Assembly (NCBI RefSeq): GCF_009856445.1
Contig: NZ_WMFA01000003.1
Coordinates: forward strand, 186,001-250,000
Length of the DNA stretch: 64,000 nucleotides
Source of the DNA: Halobacillus litoralis
GTDB taxonomy: Bacteria; Bacillota; Bacilli; Bacillales; Halobacillaceae
Reading direction: 5' to 3'
The notes under the pieces are model-generated. The model was not told the DNA's origin. It did not search any database and saw only the letters and a list, made by a program, of their open reading frames with translations. Shown here piece by piece: positions 25,633-34,700 of the stretch (position 1 is the first letter of the stretch; each line of letters starts with the position of its first letter). The translations under genes and the position numbers were made by a program.

Positions 25633-28389
25633 TCAGCCTGTGTTACGAAGACCGGCTGCAATTCCACTGATGGTGAGAAGAACTTCAGTCAAGATATCTT
25701 CATGATCGTCGACTTGACGTAATTCTTTAATAAGCTCCACTTGAAGGAAGTTCAATGGATCCACATAAGGGTTACGAAGTCGTACAGATTCTTTGATTGT
25801 CGGTTGATGATCAAGAAGTTCGGCATCTCCTGTGATTTGAAGCAAGATGTCTTTGGTACGGTCATATTCTTCCACAATGTTTTGGAAGATCCGTTCCCCG
25901 AGTTCTTGATCATTGACCAACGCTTTATATTCTTTAGCTGTTTGAATATCCGCTTTAGTCAGAGCCATCTGTAAATTGTTGATGGTAGAGCGGAAGAACG
26001 GCCAGTTCTCATACATTTGCTTAAGAACAGCAAGGTTATCTTCACTATTTTCAACATAACTCGCAAGTCCTGTACCTGCAGCGTACCATGCAGGGATAAG
26101 CTGACGGTTTTGCGTCCAGGCGAAAACCCAAGGGATGGCTCTTAAGTTTTCAAATTTGGAACTGTCTTTACGCTTCATTGGACGTGAGCCGATGTTCAGT
26201 TCACTGATCTCTTGTAACGGGGTTGCTTCGTTGAAATAAGTCAAGAAATCGGAATCACCGAATACAAGTGATTGATATTTTTTCAAAGATACTTCAGAAA
26301 TATCCTCAAGGGCTTGCTCCCATAGCTCTTCACGATGGTGACCTTGTTCGGACTCTTTCGATATATTCATTGCGCCCTCCAGAAGGGTAGAAGCGCCTTG
26401 CTCAAGGCTTCGGTAAGCGATGTCTCTCAGCAGGTAACGGGAAGAGAGGACTTCTCCTTGTTCGGTGATTTTTACACCTTCGCCAAGAGTTTCCACTGGT
26501 TGAGAAAGCAAACTCCGGTTCAACGGTCCGCCACCACGGCCAAGGGAACCTCCACGACCATGGAAGAACTTCAATCCAACATTGTATTCGTGAGCCATAT
26601 CGTGAATCTCCTGCTGGGCTTTGTAAAGTCTCCAGTTGGCTGTGAGTGTTCCGCCATCTTTACTTCCATCAGAATAGCCAAGCATAATTTCCTGATGATT
26701 TCCATGCTTGTCCAAGTGTTTGCTGTAGACATCCATTTCAAATAGAGTTTTCAAAATGTCAGGGCCTGCTACAAGGTCGTCGACGGTTTCAAGAAGTGGT
26801 GCGACGTTCAAGTTGCTTTCCACTGTGCCATCCGCATGCAGACGGTAAATGCCGGCTTCTTTCGCTAATACTAAGACTTCTAAAAGGTCACTTGCAGATT
26901 CCGTCATACTAATCAAGTAAACTTCAATCGAACGCTCACCGAATTCTTTGTGAGCTTTACGGATCATTTGGAAAACATTCAGCATTTTTTGTGTCTCTTC
27001 AGAATAGTCTTCGTTCAGTAATGAAATCGGACGTGGATCTTTTAAGACGTCTTGCAGGATATCAAGCTTCTCTTTCTCCTTCATGGAAGCGTAGTCCTCG
27101 ACAATTCCTACTTTTTGTAGAAGTTCGGAGACTGCTGATTCATGTTCGCCACTATGGTTACGAATATCGAGTGTTGCGAGGTGGAAACCGAATAGTTCCA
27201 CTTGGCGAATCAATTTGCGTAATTTTTTCAGCTCACGTTTATTCGGCTGGTGCGTTTGGGCACTGTCACGAATTTGACGCAGGTCTTCGATAAGCTCGTC
27301 TGCATAGCCGTAACCGATATCAGACTTACCTACTTGACGCAGGCGCTCTAGGATAATGGCGAATTTGCGGCGGTAAATTTCGCGGTCCACACGCCATTTC
27401 TTACCTTTTGGAAGCATAGGTTCTTCTTTTTCAATCGCATTTTTCAACTCATCGGTGACGGTCACTTGAGTAGAAGAGTGACTGAATCTTTTCATCAACT
27501 CTACAAGAACGGCGTCATATTTCTTCAAAACAAGTTTTCGTTGTTTCTGAAGGGTCTGCCATGTGATGTCAGGGGTTACGTTTGGGTTACCGTCGCGGTC
27601 ACCGCCGATCCAAGAACCAAAACGAAGGAAGTTCGGAACGTTCCAATCTTCACCTGGATAGTGATCTTCCAACCGAGCTTCGAGCTCCTGGTGGATATCC
27701 GGCAGTACATCAAACAAAGTCTCGTCAAAATAATAAAGGCCGTTGCGCACTTCATCCATAACCGTTGGCTTCCGTTCGCGCAATTCATCGGTCTGCCAAA
27801 GTACGGTCACTTCATTCTGCAGGCTGTCCTGAATGCTTTCACGTTCGCTCTTCGTCAATTGTGGATGGTCCAGCTTTTTAAGGAGTGTTGCAATACGTTT
27901 CTGAATTTCAAGTACAGTCCGCTTCGTAGCTTCAGTAGGGTGGGCCGTAATGATTAATTCCAAAGAGAGCTTATCCAGGACCTCTTGAATTGCACCCTTG
28001 GAAAAGTCATTTTTTTTCAAGTTCTGAACAGCGCTTTCGAGCGAGAATGGTTGTGCACCATGATCTTCGCGCAGTTGGTATTCGCGGCGACGGCGAATAC
28101 GATGGTTTTGTTCAGCGATATTTACGAGGTGGAAATAAATTGAGAATGCGCGGATGACTTGGGAGCGCATCGGTGGTTCGAGGTTTTGAATCTCATTTTT
28201 CAGTTGGTTGTATGTTGAGGTATCTGGGTTCTTCCTCAAGTCTTTCGTTAATTGTCGGATCGTTTCTACTTTATTTAGTAGTTCCTCCCCGCCGTGGTGG
28301 ACGAGAATATCACCTAGCATATTTCCTAATGCATGGATGTCCCGGCGTAAGGGAGTTGTATGATCGTTAGTATTTTTTACAGTAGTCAT
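25633..28389 (-). CDS. ppc: phosphoenolpyruvate carboxylase
   Basis: Cytosolic anaplerotic enzyme of 918 residues that carboxylates PEP to oxaloacetate. Both PROSITE-type regions are present: the catalytic His in ITAHPTEATKRTVLEIQ near residue 150 and the glycine-rich loop FHGRGGSLGRGGGP near residue 600 with the essential Arg residues. The C-terminus NTG is the conserved RNTG. Size fits the bacterial enzyme. ATG 28389 follows AGGAAGGTG. A close match to a CcpA cre box lies about 170 bases upstream. B. subtilis uses pyruvate carboxylase instead, so Ppc marks a difference within the family. Confidence 0.96.
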   Translation of the reverse strand: MTTVKNTNDHTTPLRRDIHALGNMLGDILVHHGGEELLNKVETIRQLTKDLRKNPDTSTYNQLKNEIQNLEPPMRSQVIRAFSIYFHLVNIAEQNHRIRRRREYQLREDHGAQPFSLESAVQNLKKNDFSKGAIQEVLDKLSLELIITAHPTEATKRTVLEIQKRIATLLKKLDHPQLTKSERESIQDSLQNEVTVLWQTDELRERKPTVMDEVRNGLYYFDETLFDVLPDIHQELEARLEDHYPGEDWNVPNFLRFGSWIGGDRDGNPNVTPDITWQTLQKQRKLVLKKYDAVLVELMKRFSHSSTQVTVTDELKNAIEKEEPMLPKGKKWRVDREIYRRKFAIILERLRQVGKSDIGYGYADELIEDLRQIRDSAQTHQPNKRELKKLRKLIRQVELFGFHLATLDIRNHSGEHESAVSELLQKVGIVEDYASMKEKEKLDILQDVLKDPRPISLLNEDYSEETQKMLNVFQMIRKAHKEFGERSIEVYLISMTESASDLLEVLVLAKEAGIYRLHADGTVESNLNVAPLLETVDDLVAGPDILKTLFEMDVYSKHLDKHGNHQEIMLGYSDGSKDGGTLTANWRLYKAQQEIHDMAHEYNVGLKFFHGRGGSLGRGGGPLNRSLLSQPVETLGEGVKITEQGEVLSSRYLLRDIAYRSLEQGASTLLEGAMNISKESEQGHHREELWEQALEDISEVSLKKYQSLVFGDSDFLTYFNEATPLQEISELNIGSRPMKRKDSSKFENLRAIPWVFAWTQNRQLIPAWYAAGTGLASYVENSEDNLAVLKQMYENWPFFRSTINNLQMALTKADIQTAKEYKALVNDQELGERIFQNIVEEYDRTKDILLQITGDAELLDHQPTIKESVRLRNPYVDPLNFLQVELIKELRQVDDHEDILTEVLLTISGIAAGLRNTG

Positions 28390-28752
28390 ACTTTCACCTT
28401 CCTGTCAGATCAATTTAAGTAAGATAAAATTGCCTATGTGTTTCATAATGTTATCAGAATAATTTGCATAGTCAAACACTTTGAACCGTGGTATCATCAA
28501 TGGTTACCCGAAAACAGTCAACAGAAAAAAATGGTAAACATAAGAATGACAATGAATGTAAGCGTTAACTTATAATCATGCATAAACATACTTCTCTTAT
28601 TTTAAATTCTTTCCCCATAAAACACAAAATGAAAAACCTAGATGCGCTTTTTGGGAAAATATGTATGACCTGGTCACCCAATCATTTACAGAAAAAAAGG
28701 TCTGTAGGAGCTTACGTGTGGGTGGGGGTGTATAGGAATGAGGGCAGTATGA
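28390..28752. other. intergenic region upstream of ppc
   Basis: No gene is supported; a 60-codon frame at 28578-28760 lacks a ribosome binding site. On the minus strand TTGACT and TAACAT with a 16-base spacer (near 28450-28480) form a possible ppc promoter. The cre-like site is described separately. Confidence 0.4.
28555..28572. promoter_or_regulatory. cre-like CcpA box
   Basis: AATGTAAGCGTTAACTTA fits the cre consensus WWTGNAARCGNWWWCAWW at 17 of 18 positions. It lies about 170 bases upstream of ppc, a gene of central carbon metabolism. Confidence 0.5.
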
Positions 28753-28754
28753 AA

Positions 28755-28790
28755 AAGTAAGAGGAGAGAACGCGTGATGTTCTCCTCTTA
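28755..28790 (-). terminator. rho-independent terminator
   Basis: GAGGAGAGAAC pairs with GTTCTCCTC (28761-28771, 28779-28787) with a two-base bulge; on the minus strand a T-rich tail follows. It serves the GNAT gene. Confidence 0.65.
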
Positions 28791-28794
28791 TGGT

Positions 28795-29292
28795 TTATGT
28801 ATATTTATGGAGACTCATTTCATAAAGACTCCAATACTCGTCTTCGAAAGGGCGATGGTTTTTGAGGTAGCGGTCTTTGGTGAAACCAGCATTCTCGTAA
28901 CACCGGATGGCACTTTTATTGAAATCAAAAACACCTAAGGTCACTTTCTCTAGTTCGAGGTGCTGAAAGGCATACGTGGATATCAGCTGGATCATCTGTT
29001 TTCCATATCCTTTCCCTCTGTGTACGGGAGAAACGAGTACCTTTCCAATACGTGCTTGTTTTTTATCTTCATCTATACGTCCTATGGAAATGTGCCCGAT
29101 TATTTTTTCTACTGATGGATCATAGACTTGGAAGGTTCGTCGGTCTTGTGTATTTTTGTAATCCATCAGCTGCTGGTGGGTTAATGGAAAACTAAACATC
29201 GGACCTCCCCATTGCATCAGAAATCTGGGGGATTCGACCCACCCTAATATGGTTGGAAAGTCTTTTTCTTCAAAAGGGATCAATTGCAGCAT
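28795..29292 (-). CDS. GNAT family N-acetyltransferase
   Basis: Protein of 165 residues of the RimJ/RimL-like branch: LIPFEEKDFPTILGWVESPRFLMQWGGP at the N-terminus, ARIGKVLVSPVHRGKGYGKQMIQLI with the acetyl-CoA loop HRGKGYG near residue 100, and LGVFDFNKSAIRCYENAGFTKDRYL near the C-terminus. Acceptor unknown. ATG 29292 is chosen because AGGAGAAAG precedes it; upstream codons are not supported. Divergent from the NhaC-type gene. Confidence 0.83.
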   Translation of the reverse strand: MLQLIPFEEKDFPTILGWVESPRFLMQWGGPMFSFPLTHQQLMDYKNTQDRRTFQVYDPSVEKIIGHISIGRIDEDKKQARIGKVLVSPVHRGKGYGKQMIQLISTYAFQHLELEKVTLGVFDFNKSAIRCYENAGFTKDRYLKNHRPFEDEYWSLYEMSLHKYT

Positions 29293-29428
29293 GGTCTTTC
29301 TCCTAACTTTGCTTTTTTTCCGATGATACACTACTTTTGAAAAATTATGAAAAAATTCGTGACATTACATCTATACACATGGGATGATAAACTATTGTAC
29401 AGTTAACGTTGGTAGAGGAGGGAAACTA

Positions 29429-30913
29429 GTGGCAGATAAAAAAAAAGATCAAGTCATTGATGAAGCGGTAGGAGAAAAAGAAGTACGGAAGCTAGAGTTT
29501 CGCGGCGGCGTTTTTGCTGCTACCATTCCCTTGGTGTTTTTCATCATATGGGCAGTTGTATTAAGTGTCACAGGTCTTGTGACAGAACAAGCGTTAGTAT
29601 TAGGAATGGTTATTGGAATTGCCATCGGACTATTCTTGTGTAAGTCTGAATGGTCAGATTATGCACAGAGCTTGATTTCAGGAATGGCCCAGCCAGTAGG
29701 GGTCGTTGCGATCATTGCCTGGTTTTGGGCAGGGATGTTTGCAAACATGTTATCCGCAGGTGGATTAGTAGACGGCCTGATTTGGTTCGGGTTTCAATCC
29801 GGGCTTGAAGGGGGAGCCTTTGTTGGCATCACTTTCCTTCTGGCAGGATTGTTTTCAACAGCTGTCGGTACCGGCTATGGTACAGTAGCGACTTTTGGTG
29901 TTCTAATGTATCCGGCAGGGGTCATCCTGGGAGCGGATCCTGTTATTCTCCTCGCTGCGATTTTAAGTGGAGCTGTTTTTGGAGATAATCTGGCACCTGT
30001 ATCAGACACGACGATTGTATCTGCAACAACTCAGGATGCTGACGTACCAGGAGTTGTGCGTTCCCGCTTTAAATATTCCATCACAGCAGCCATTCCAGCT
30101 CTTATTTTATTTGTAATTTTCGGCGGTGGTGGAGAGATGGGAAGTCAGCAAGTGGTCAGTGAGCTTCAAAATGAAGTTTCACCTGAAGGCCTGCTCATGT
30201 TAGCTCCATTTGCATTAGTTTTATATTTAGCCCTAAGTGGTCATCACCTTTTGACTTCATTGTCTTACGGAATTCTGGCAGCAGGCGTGTTCATCTTCTT
30301 TACTGGTCATTCTTTGAAAGAAGTCCTGTATATCCATAAGAACGATGCCGGGGAAGCCGTAATTGAAGGGGCATTGATTGATGGAATAAGTGGCTACTTC
30401 AATATGGCGATTTTGATTTTATTCATTTTAGCAGCCGCCTATCTGTTGGAAGTTGCGGGTACCATGGATGTTATTAAAAACTTCTTTTTGAAGTTAATTA
30501 ATAATGTCGTGCGCCGAGCTGAACTTTCTATTTTCGGAATTGTCGCTTTTTTAAATGTATTTATTACGATTAATACAGCTGCTGAGATAGCTGCAGCACC
30601 GTTTGTCCGGAAATTAGGGACAGAAATGAACATCCATCCGTATCGTAGAGCGAACTTCCTGGATACCGTCACCTCTTCACTTGGCTACATTTTCCCTTGG
30701 AGTGGCGGGGTTTTGCTCGCATGGGCTACCGTCCAGGGAGCTGCTGATCAATACGACTTCTTACCTGTTGTCGGACCGGGAGAAGTTTTTCCGTTCGTCT
30801 TTCAGGGCTGGTTGCTATTGATTGTTATGTTTGTTGCGGCATGGACAGGCTGGGGACTTCGTTACACTGGTAAAGATGGTGAGGAAGTTAAACCACAGGA
30901 TTATAAAAAATAA
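29429..30913 (+). CDS. NhaC family Na+/H+ antiporter
   Basis: Polytopic membrane protein of 494 residues with a charged cytoplasmic N-terminus (ADKKKDQVIDEAVGEKEVRKLEF) and about eleven hydrophobic segments. The core STAVGTGYGTVATFGVLMYPAG and GAVFGDNLAPVSDTTIVSATTQDAD are the NhaC consensus, including the Asp residues thought to bind cation. A second core-like half near NTAAEIAAAPFVRKLG and TSSLGYIFPWSGGVLL. The start is GTG 29429 behind GAGGAGGG; the ATG at 29384 has no site. Sodium extrusion fits the halophilic setting. Confidence 0.87.
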   Translation: MADKKKDQVIDEAVGEKEVRKLEFRGGVFAATIPLVFFIIWAVVLSVTGLVTEQALVLGMVIGIAIGLFLCKSEWSDYAQSLISGMAQPVGVVAIIAWFWAGMFANMLSAGGLVDGLIWFGFQSGLEGGAFVGITFLLAGLFSTAVGTGYGTVATFGVLMYPAGVILGADPVILLAAILSGAVFGDNLAPVSDTTIVSATTQDADVPGVVRSRFKYSITAAIPALILFVIFGGGGEMGSQQVVSELQNEVSPEGLLMLAPFALVLYLALSGHHLLTSLSYGILAAGVFIFFTGHSLKEVLYIHKNDAGEAVIEGALIDGISGYFNMAILILFILAAAYLLEVAGTMDVIKNFFLKLINNVVRRAELSIFGIVAFLNVFITINTAAEIAAAPFVRKLGTEMNIHPYRRANFLDTVTSSLGYIFPWSGGVLLAWATVQGAADQYDFLPVVGPGEVFPFVFQGWLLLIVMFVAAWTGWGLRYTGKDGEEVKPQDYKK

Positions 30914-30923
30914 GTCGTATGCC

Positions 30924-30957
30924 AAACCCCCTGAGTAATAAACTCAGGGGGTTTTTG
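30924..30957. terminator. bidirectional rho-independent terminator
   Basis: AAACCCCCTGAGT/ACTCAGGGGGTTT (30924-30936, 30942-30954) between two convergent genes. Confidence 0.9.
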
Positions 30958-30959
30958 TC

Positions 30960-31448
30960 TTACGTATGAATGTGAGCTTTTACTTCTTTCATTTGATCGA
31001 GGTGGCGTAGTTCGTGCCAACCGATAAACTCTACCCACTGTTCCAGATTCATATCTCCGAAAGCGGGATGGGGGAATACACGGTTTTGCAATGTTTCCTG
31101 CTCCTTATTGTGAATAAGGAATAAAGTTGCTTCCCGCGTCTTTTTCAAACCCTCTTTTGCTTGATCCAAAGTCGTAAATTCCCCTTTCGGGCGAACGGCC
31201 TCCGGCGCTTCGACTTTATAATCACGGTTGGTCGTCTTATGAATCGGTTTTTCGGTTGCCTGCTGAGTGTCTCCCTGCTTAAGGGCCTGGTTAATCTGAT
31301 AAACGATTAATTGTTCCATTAAGTATAAATGTTCTAAAACTTCAAGGATGGACCAACGATCTTCTTCAGGCTTAACTGATGCTTGTTGCTCTGGCACTTG
31401 GTCTACAAAATCGAGCAATTCTTTTCTCTTTTCATCTAAGCCATACAT
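30960..31448 (-). CDS. DinB-like (YfiT/DUF-type) putative metal-dependent protein
   Basis: Cytosolic four-helix protein of 162 residues. The metal-binding His residues typical of the DinB_2 fold are visible in ILEVLEHLYLMEQL near residue 40 and GWHELRHLDQMKEVK near residue 147. Members act as bacillithiol-dependent transferases or are uncharacterised damage-inducible proteins. ATG 31448 follows AAAGGGAG. A second DinB-like protein is at 49375. Confidence 0.78.
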   Translation of the reverse strand: MYGLDEKRKELLDFVDQVPEQQASVKPEEDRWSILEVLEHLYLMEQLIVYQINQALKQGDTQQATEKPIHKTTNRDYKVEAPEAVRPKGEFTTLDQAKEGLKKTREATLFLIHNKEQETLQNRVFPHPAFGDMNLEQWVEFIGWHELRHLDQMKEVKAHIHT

Positions 31449-31632
31449 ACAAAATCTCCCTTTCAATTGAAGTTACCTAGAGTCTATCACAATTCCTATA
31501 GATGTTTCTTTCCCCAGCCCCTCTAAAAATGAAACCTTTCCAAAGCCCTTCCGTATGTAATGATAGTAAATGGGAAATATTTCATGACCAGGTCATACAG
31601 ATTATTCCAATTGACTATTGAGGAGGGATAAG

Positions 31633-32508
31633 GTGAAGAAGCTGCTGGGAGCTTTTTTGGTTTTCCTTAGTTTTATGGGAGCCGTTGTGTTCTTTGTTGG
31701 GGACAGCGAAGATCCTGTCCTGCAGAGTAAGAAAGAGGTAGAAATTGGTGTACCAGGTGTTACAGGATATTCCATTACATATGAAAGCGGGGGTACCAAT
31801 ATTCCGGGTCTTTGGATTGAGCCGGAGAATATTGAGGAGAGCCTGCCTTTACTTATTCATAACCGAGGAGGGGTGGGAGAAAGTTCGCTGACAGATGCGC
31901 AAGAACTTAAAAATCTATCCTACTGGGCAGAGCAGGGATATGTTGTTTTAGCGACACACTACAGGGAGAATGCAGAGGAGAACGTTAAGGTAAACAAAAA
32001 AGAAGACTTTGTCCAAGATGTGCTGGATTTAAAGAAGGTTGGGGCAGAGTTGGACCATGTGGATGAAGATCGTACCGTGATGCTCGGATATTCCCGTGGA
32101 GGGTGGATGAGTCTGCTCGCGGTTCAACAGGAAATGGATGTCGATGCTGTCGCTGTCATTGGTGCCATTACTGACTTGGAGCATCTTTACACCAGCCAAC
32201 CTGCATCTGTTCAAAAACAAATCGAACAATTAATGGGGCCACCTGGAGGAGAACATAGTTGGTATCGTGAGCTTTCTCCCATTCAATGGGTGGAGGAAGT
32301 GGGAATCCCTACATTAATGCTTCACGGAGGAAGAGATCGGACCGTACCTGTGGAAAAGGCAAGATACTTTGCAAGCTTGATGGAACGTGAGCATAACCTC
32401 CATCGATATATTGAATATGAGAATGGGGATCACGGTTTGAGATTGCATTTTAAAGCGTATGCACCTGAGGTGTTGGAATGGTTTGAAAAGCATCTGGAGG
32501 GAGGATAA
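31633..32508 (+). CDS. secreted or membrane-anchored alpha/beta hydrolase (S9-like)
   Basis: Protein of 291 residues beginning with an export signal or anchor (KKLLGAFLVFLSFMGAVVFFVG). The catalytic domain has the nucleophile elbow GYSRGGW near residue 155, the acid in LMLHGGRDRTVPVEKA near 240 and the His in ENGDHGLRLHF near 275, so the Ser-Asp-His triad of a prolyl-oligopeptidase-like hydrolase is complete. Substrate unknown; peptide or ester. GTG 31633 with AGGAGGG upstream is the start. The DJ-1-like gene starts 2 bases after its stop. Confidence 0.82.
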   Translation: MKKLLGAFLVFLSFMGAVVFFVGDSEDPVLQSKKEVEIGVPGVTGYSITYESGGTNIPGLWIEPENIEESLPLLIHNRGGVGESSLTDAQELKNLSYWAEQGYVVLATHYRENAEENVKVNKKEDFVQDVLDLKKVGAELDHVDEDRTVMLGYSRGGWMSLLAVQQEMDVDAVAVIGAITDLEHLYTSQPASVQKQIEQLMGPPGGEHSWYRELSPIQWVEEVGIPTLMLHGGRDRTVPVEKARYFASLMEREHNLHRYIEYENGDHGLRLHFKAYAPEVLEWFEKHLEGG

Positions 32509-32510
32509 TC

Positions 32511-33056
32511 ATGCCCATCGGCGTAGTGCTATACCCTGGATTTAGTGAATATGAAATCACTGTAGCTCTTTCAGTCTTTAAACAGGCAGAGCAAAAGGTT
32601 ACCTATATAGGTTTGGATGAGGAAAGAGTCACTGGTGAATCAGGACTTGAATGTGTAGTAAATGAAACAGTGGAAAAGGTCAGCCCTGGCGGTTATGATT
32701 GCATACTTCTGCCCGGGGTCGATGATTTCAAACATCTTGTTGATCATGTAACGCTCATTAATTTCATACAAAAAACCAGTGAAGAAGATGTTCTCATCGG
32801 TGCTATATCAAGTGCCCCATATTTCCTTGCCATGTCAGGAGTCCTTAATCATCAATCCTATACAACAGGCCTTACAAAAGAGCAGAGAGTCTTCTTAAAT
32901 GTGTTCAATGAGAATACGTATATGGATGAAACGGTGGTTGTTTCAAAAAGCCTGATCACTGCCAAGGGATCCGCTTTTGTAGAGTTTGGCTTGAGGCTTG
33001 GGAGAACTTTAGGACTCGATTTTGATCCATCGTGGTATAGTCAATTAGAAGCATAG
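32511..33056 (+). CDS. DJ-1/PfpI superfamily protein lacking the nucleophile Cys
   Basis: Cytosolic protein of 181 residues with the class I glutaminase-like fold: IGVVLYPGFSEYEIT at the start, with the conserved Glu of DJ-1 proteins, GYDCILLPGVDDF in the middle and the elbow GAISSAPYFLAMSG near 97-110. In peptidases, chaperones and glyoxalases of this family the elbow reads AICxGP; here Ser100 stands where the Cys should be. It is therefore either a serine variant, as in some transcription-factor-related members, or not catalytic. Tightly linked to the hydrolase gene (2-base gap) and 33 bases before the AIM24 gene. Confidence 0.78.
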   Translation: MPIGVVLYPGFSEYEITVALSVFKQAEQKVTYIGLDEERVTGESGLECVVNETVEKVSPGGYDCILLPGVDDFKHLVDHVTLINFIQKTSEEDVLIGAISSAPYFLAMSGVLNHQSYTTGLTKEQRVFLNVFNENTYMDETVVVSKSLITAKGSAFVEFGLRLGRTLGLDFDPSWYSQLEA

Positions 33057-33089
33057 ATACTCTTAGAATACGATAAGGAGGAACAGATA

Positions 33090-33782
33090 ATGAGCGACTA
33101 CTCTATTGATGAATTTATTAGAAAGACAAAGCAGGATGAATCAGAAAACGACTACTTTGAATTGGAGACTCCGCGGATTCTCGAAGTGAATCTTCTCGAT
33201 CAAGTGTGGGCCAAGGCGGGAGCGATGATTTCCTATAATGGAAACATTAAATTTGAAAGAGAGGGCATTCTCGAGCATGGTGTCGGTCGTTTATTTAAAA
33301 AAGCGATGACCGGAGAAGGAAGTTCTCTAATGAAAGCCACTGGTCGAGGTCGCCTTTACCTTGCCGATCAGGGCAAGAAGATTACTATTTTCGACCTGGA
33401 TAATGAGACCATCACGGTTAATGGAAATGATCTACTTGCCTTTGAACCGAGCATTGACTGGGATATCAAACTGATGAAGAAAGTAGCGGGGATGGTTTCT
33501 GGTGGTTTGTTCAACGTAACCCTTAGTGGAAGTGGGCGTGTGGCGATAACGTCGCACTATGAACCATTGACATTGTTGGTCCGTCCAGGGGAACCTGTGA
33601 TTACTGACCCGCATGCTACTGTTGCCTGGTCCGGACATTTGGAGCCGAATTTCCGAACAGACATCAGTTTTAAAACATTGATTGGACGGGGAAGCGGAGA
33701 ATCCATACAAATGGAGTTCGAAGGAGATGGATTCGTTATTGTCCAGCCGTTTGAGGAAGTTTATACAACAGGGCAGAGCTGA
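33090..33782 (+). CDS. AIM24 family protein
   Basis: Protein of 230 residues of the AIM24/TIGR00266-related family: LDQVWAKAGAMISYNGNIKFEREG near residues 33-56, GRGRLYLADQGKKITIFDL, then NVTLSGSGRVAITSHYEPLTL and the C-terminal GSGESIQMEFEGDGFVIVQPFEE. The fold is a double-stranded beta-helix-like prism without known activity; the yeast namesake affects inner mitochondrial membrane shape. No membrane segment. It is the third gene of the hydrolase/DJ-1/AIM24 unit. ATG 33090 follows AAGGAGGAA. Confidence 0.85.
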   Translation: MSDYSIDEFIRKTKQDESENDYFELETPRILEVNLLDQVWAKAGAMISYNGNIKFEREGILEHGVGRLFKKAMTGEGSSLMKATGRGRLYLADQGKKITIFDLDNETITVNGNDLLAFEPSIDWDIKLMKKVAGMVSGGLFNVTLSGSGRVAITSHYEPLTLLVRPGEPVITDPHATVAWSGHLEPNFRTDISFKTLIGRGSGESIQMEFEGDGFVIVQPFEEVYTTGQS

Positions 33783-33950
33783 GCAGAAGCGGATTTTTTT
33801 ACAGACAGGCATGAGCATGGTATGCTGTGAATACAATGACAGCAAGAGAAACTTGATGTGCATTTATTGAAAATTTTTAATCTGTTATCCTTTACTTCGT
33901 TACAAAAACGTAGTAGGATGGGTACTAACAAAAATAAATAACGGAAACTT

Positions 33951-34121
33951 CTTATCCAGAGAGGCGGAGGGACTGGCCCTTTGATGCCCGGCAACCATCG
34001 AATCAATCTACGGATTGACGAGAACGGTGCCAATTCCTGTAGAATGTATGAACATTCTAAGAGATGAGAGGATCGTGCGGATATTAGCGACCCCTTTTCT
34101 TACTGGATAAGAAAAGGGGTC
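33951..34121 (+). promoter_or_regulatory. S-box (SAM-I) riboswitch with terminator
   Basis: The aptamer starts near CTTATCCAGAGAGGCGGAGG and has the conserved GGGACTGGCCC, GATGCCCGGCAACC and GGTGCCAATTCC elements and the closing GATGAGAGGA near 34070. A terminator stem GACCCCTTTTCTTA/TAAGAAAAGGGGTC (34089-34102, 34108-34121) with T4 follows. High S-adenosylmethionine should therefore stop transcription before msrA, which starts 70 bases downstream. Confidence 0.95.
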
Positions 34122-34191
34122 TTTTCGTGTAAGCACCATAACCGTCAAGGCTCTCGATAGAAGTTGCGTTAAGGGAAAGGAAAGATGTTAA

Positions 34192-34665
34192 ATGGCAACC
34201 GCTATTTTCGGTGCAGGATGTTTTTGGGGAGTAGAAGCATTTTTTGAAAAATTCGAAGGGGTGACAGAAACGAAGGTCGGTTATATTGGCGGCCATCTGG
34301 AGAACCCGACATATGAACAGGTCAAAGCAGGAAAGAGTGGACACGCGGAATCTGTTAAAGTGAACTACGATCCAACGGTCATCACTTATGCAGAACTAGT
34401 GAATATCTTTTTTGAAGCTCACGATCCGACATCCCGCAATAAGCAGGGAATCGACGTTGGTCATCAATACCGTTCTGTTATTTTCCATTCGGATGCAAGT
34501 CAGAAATATATTGCTGAAGAGAAAATTAAAGAATGGGAAGGTAAAGGGGTCTTCAAACGCCCGATTGTTACAGAAGTTGAAGAGGCAACAACTTTTTATG
34601 AAGCGGAAGAACATCACCAGAAATATTTACAAAAGCATGGCTCTGCTGCATGCTCCATTGGATAA
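34192..34665 (+). CDS. msrA: peptide-methionine (S)-S-oxide reductase MsrA
   Basis: Cytosolic repair enzyme of 157 residues that reduces methionine-S-sulfoxide in proteins and free methionine. The catalytic motif GAGCFWG puts the nucleophile at Cys10, with VGYIGGHLENPTYEQV and GHAESVKVNYDP next. A resolving Cys is seen near the C-terminus (GSAACSIG). No MsrB domain is fused and none follows. Placement behind an S-box links its expression to low SAM, hence to methionine need. ATG 34192 follows AAAGGAAAG with a longer than usual gap. Confidence 0.95.
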   Translation: MATAIFGAGCFWGVEAFFEKFEGVTETKVGYIGGHLENPTYEQVKAGKSGHAESVKVNYDPTVITYAELVNIFFEAHDPTSRNKQGIDVGHQYRSVIFHSDASQKYIAEEKIKEWEGKGVFKRPIVTEVEEATTFYEAEEHHQKYLQKHGSAACSIG

Positions 34666-34667
34666 TA

Positions 34668-34697
34668 GAAAGGACCCTTTCACAAGGGTCCTTTTTA
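34668..34697. terminator. bidirectional rho-independent terminator
   Basis: AAAGGACCCTT/AAGGGTCCTTT (34669-34679, 34684-34694) between msrA and the convergent channel gene. Confidence 0.85.
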
Positions 34698-34700
34698 TAT

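Noticed and set aside
28578-28760. 60-codon frame MHKHTSLILNSF...
   Set aside because: No ribosome binding site, overlaps the terminator of the GNAT gene and has no recognisable likeness.
33432-34033. Minus-strand frames across the AIM24 gene and S-box
   Set aside because: Antisense to a clear gene and to a riboswitch; no start signal.
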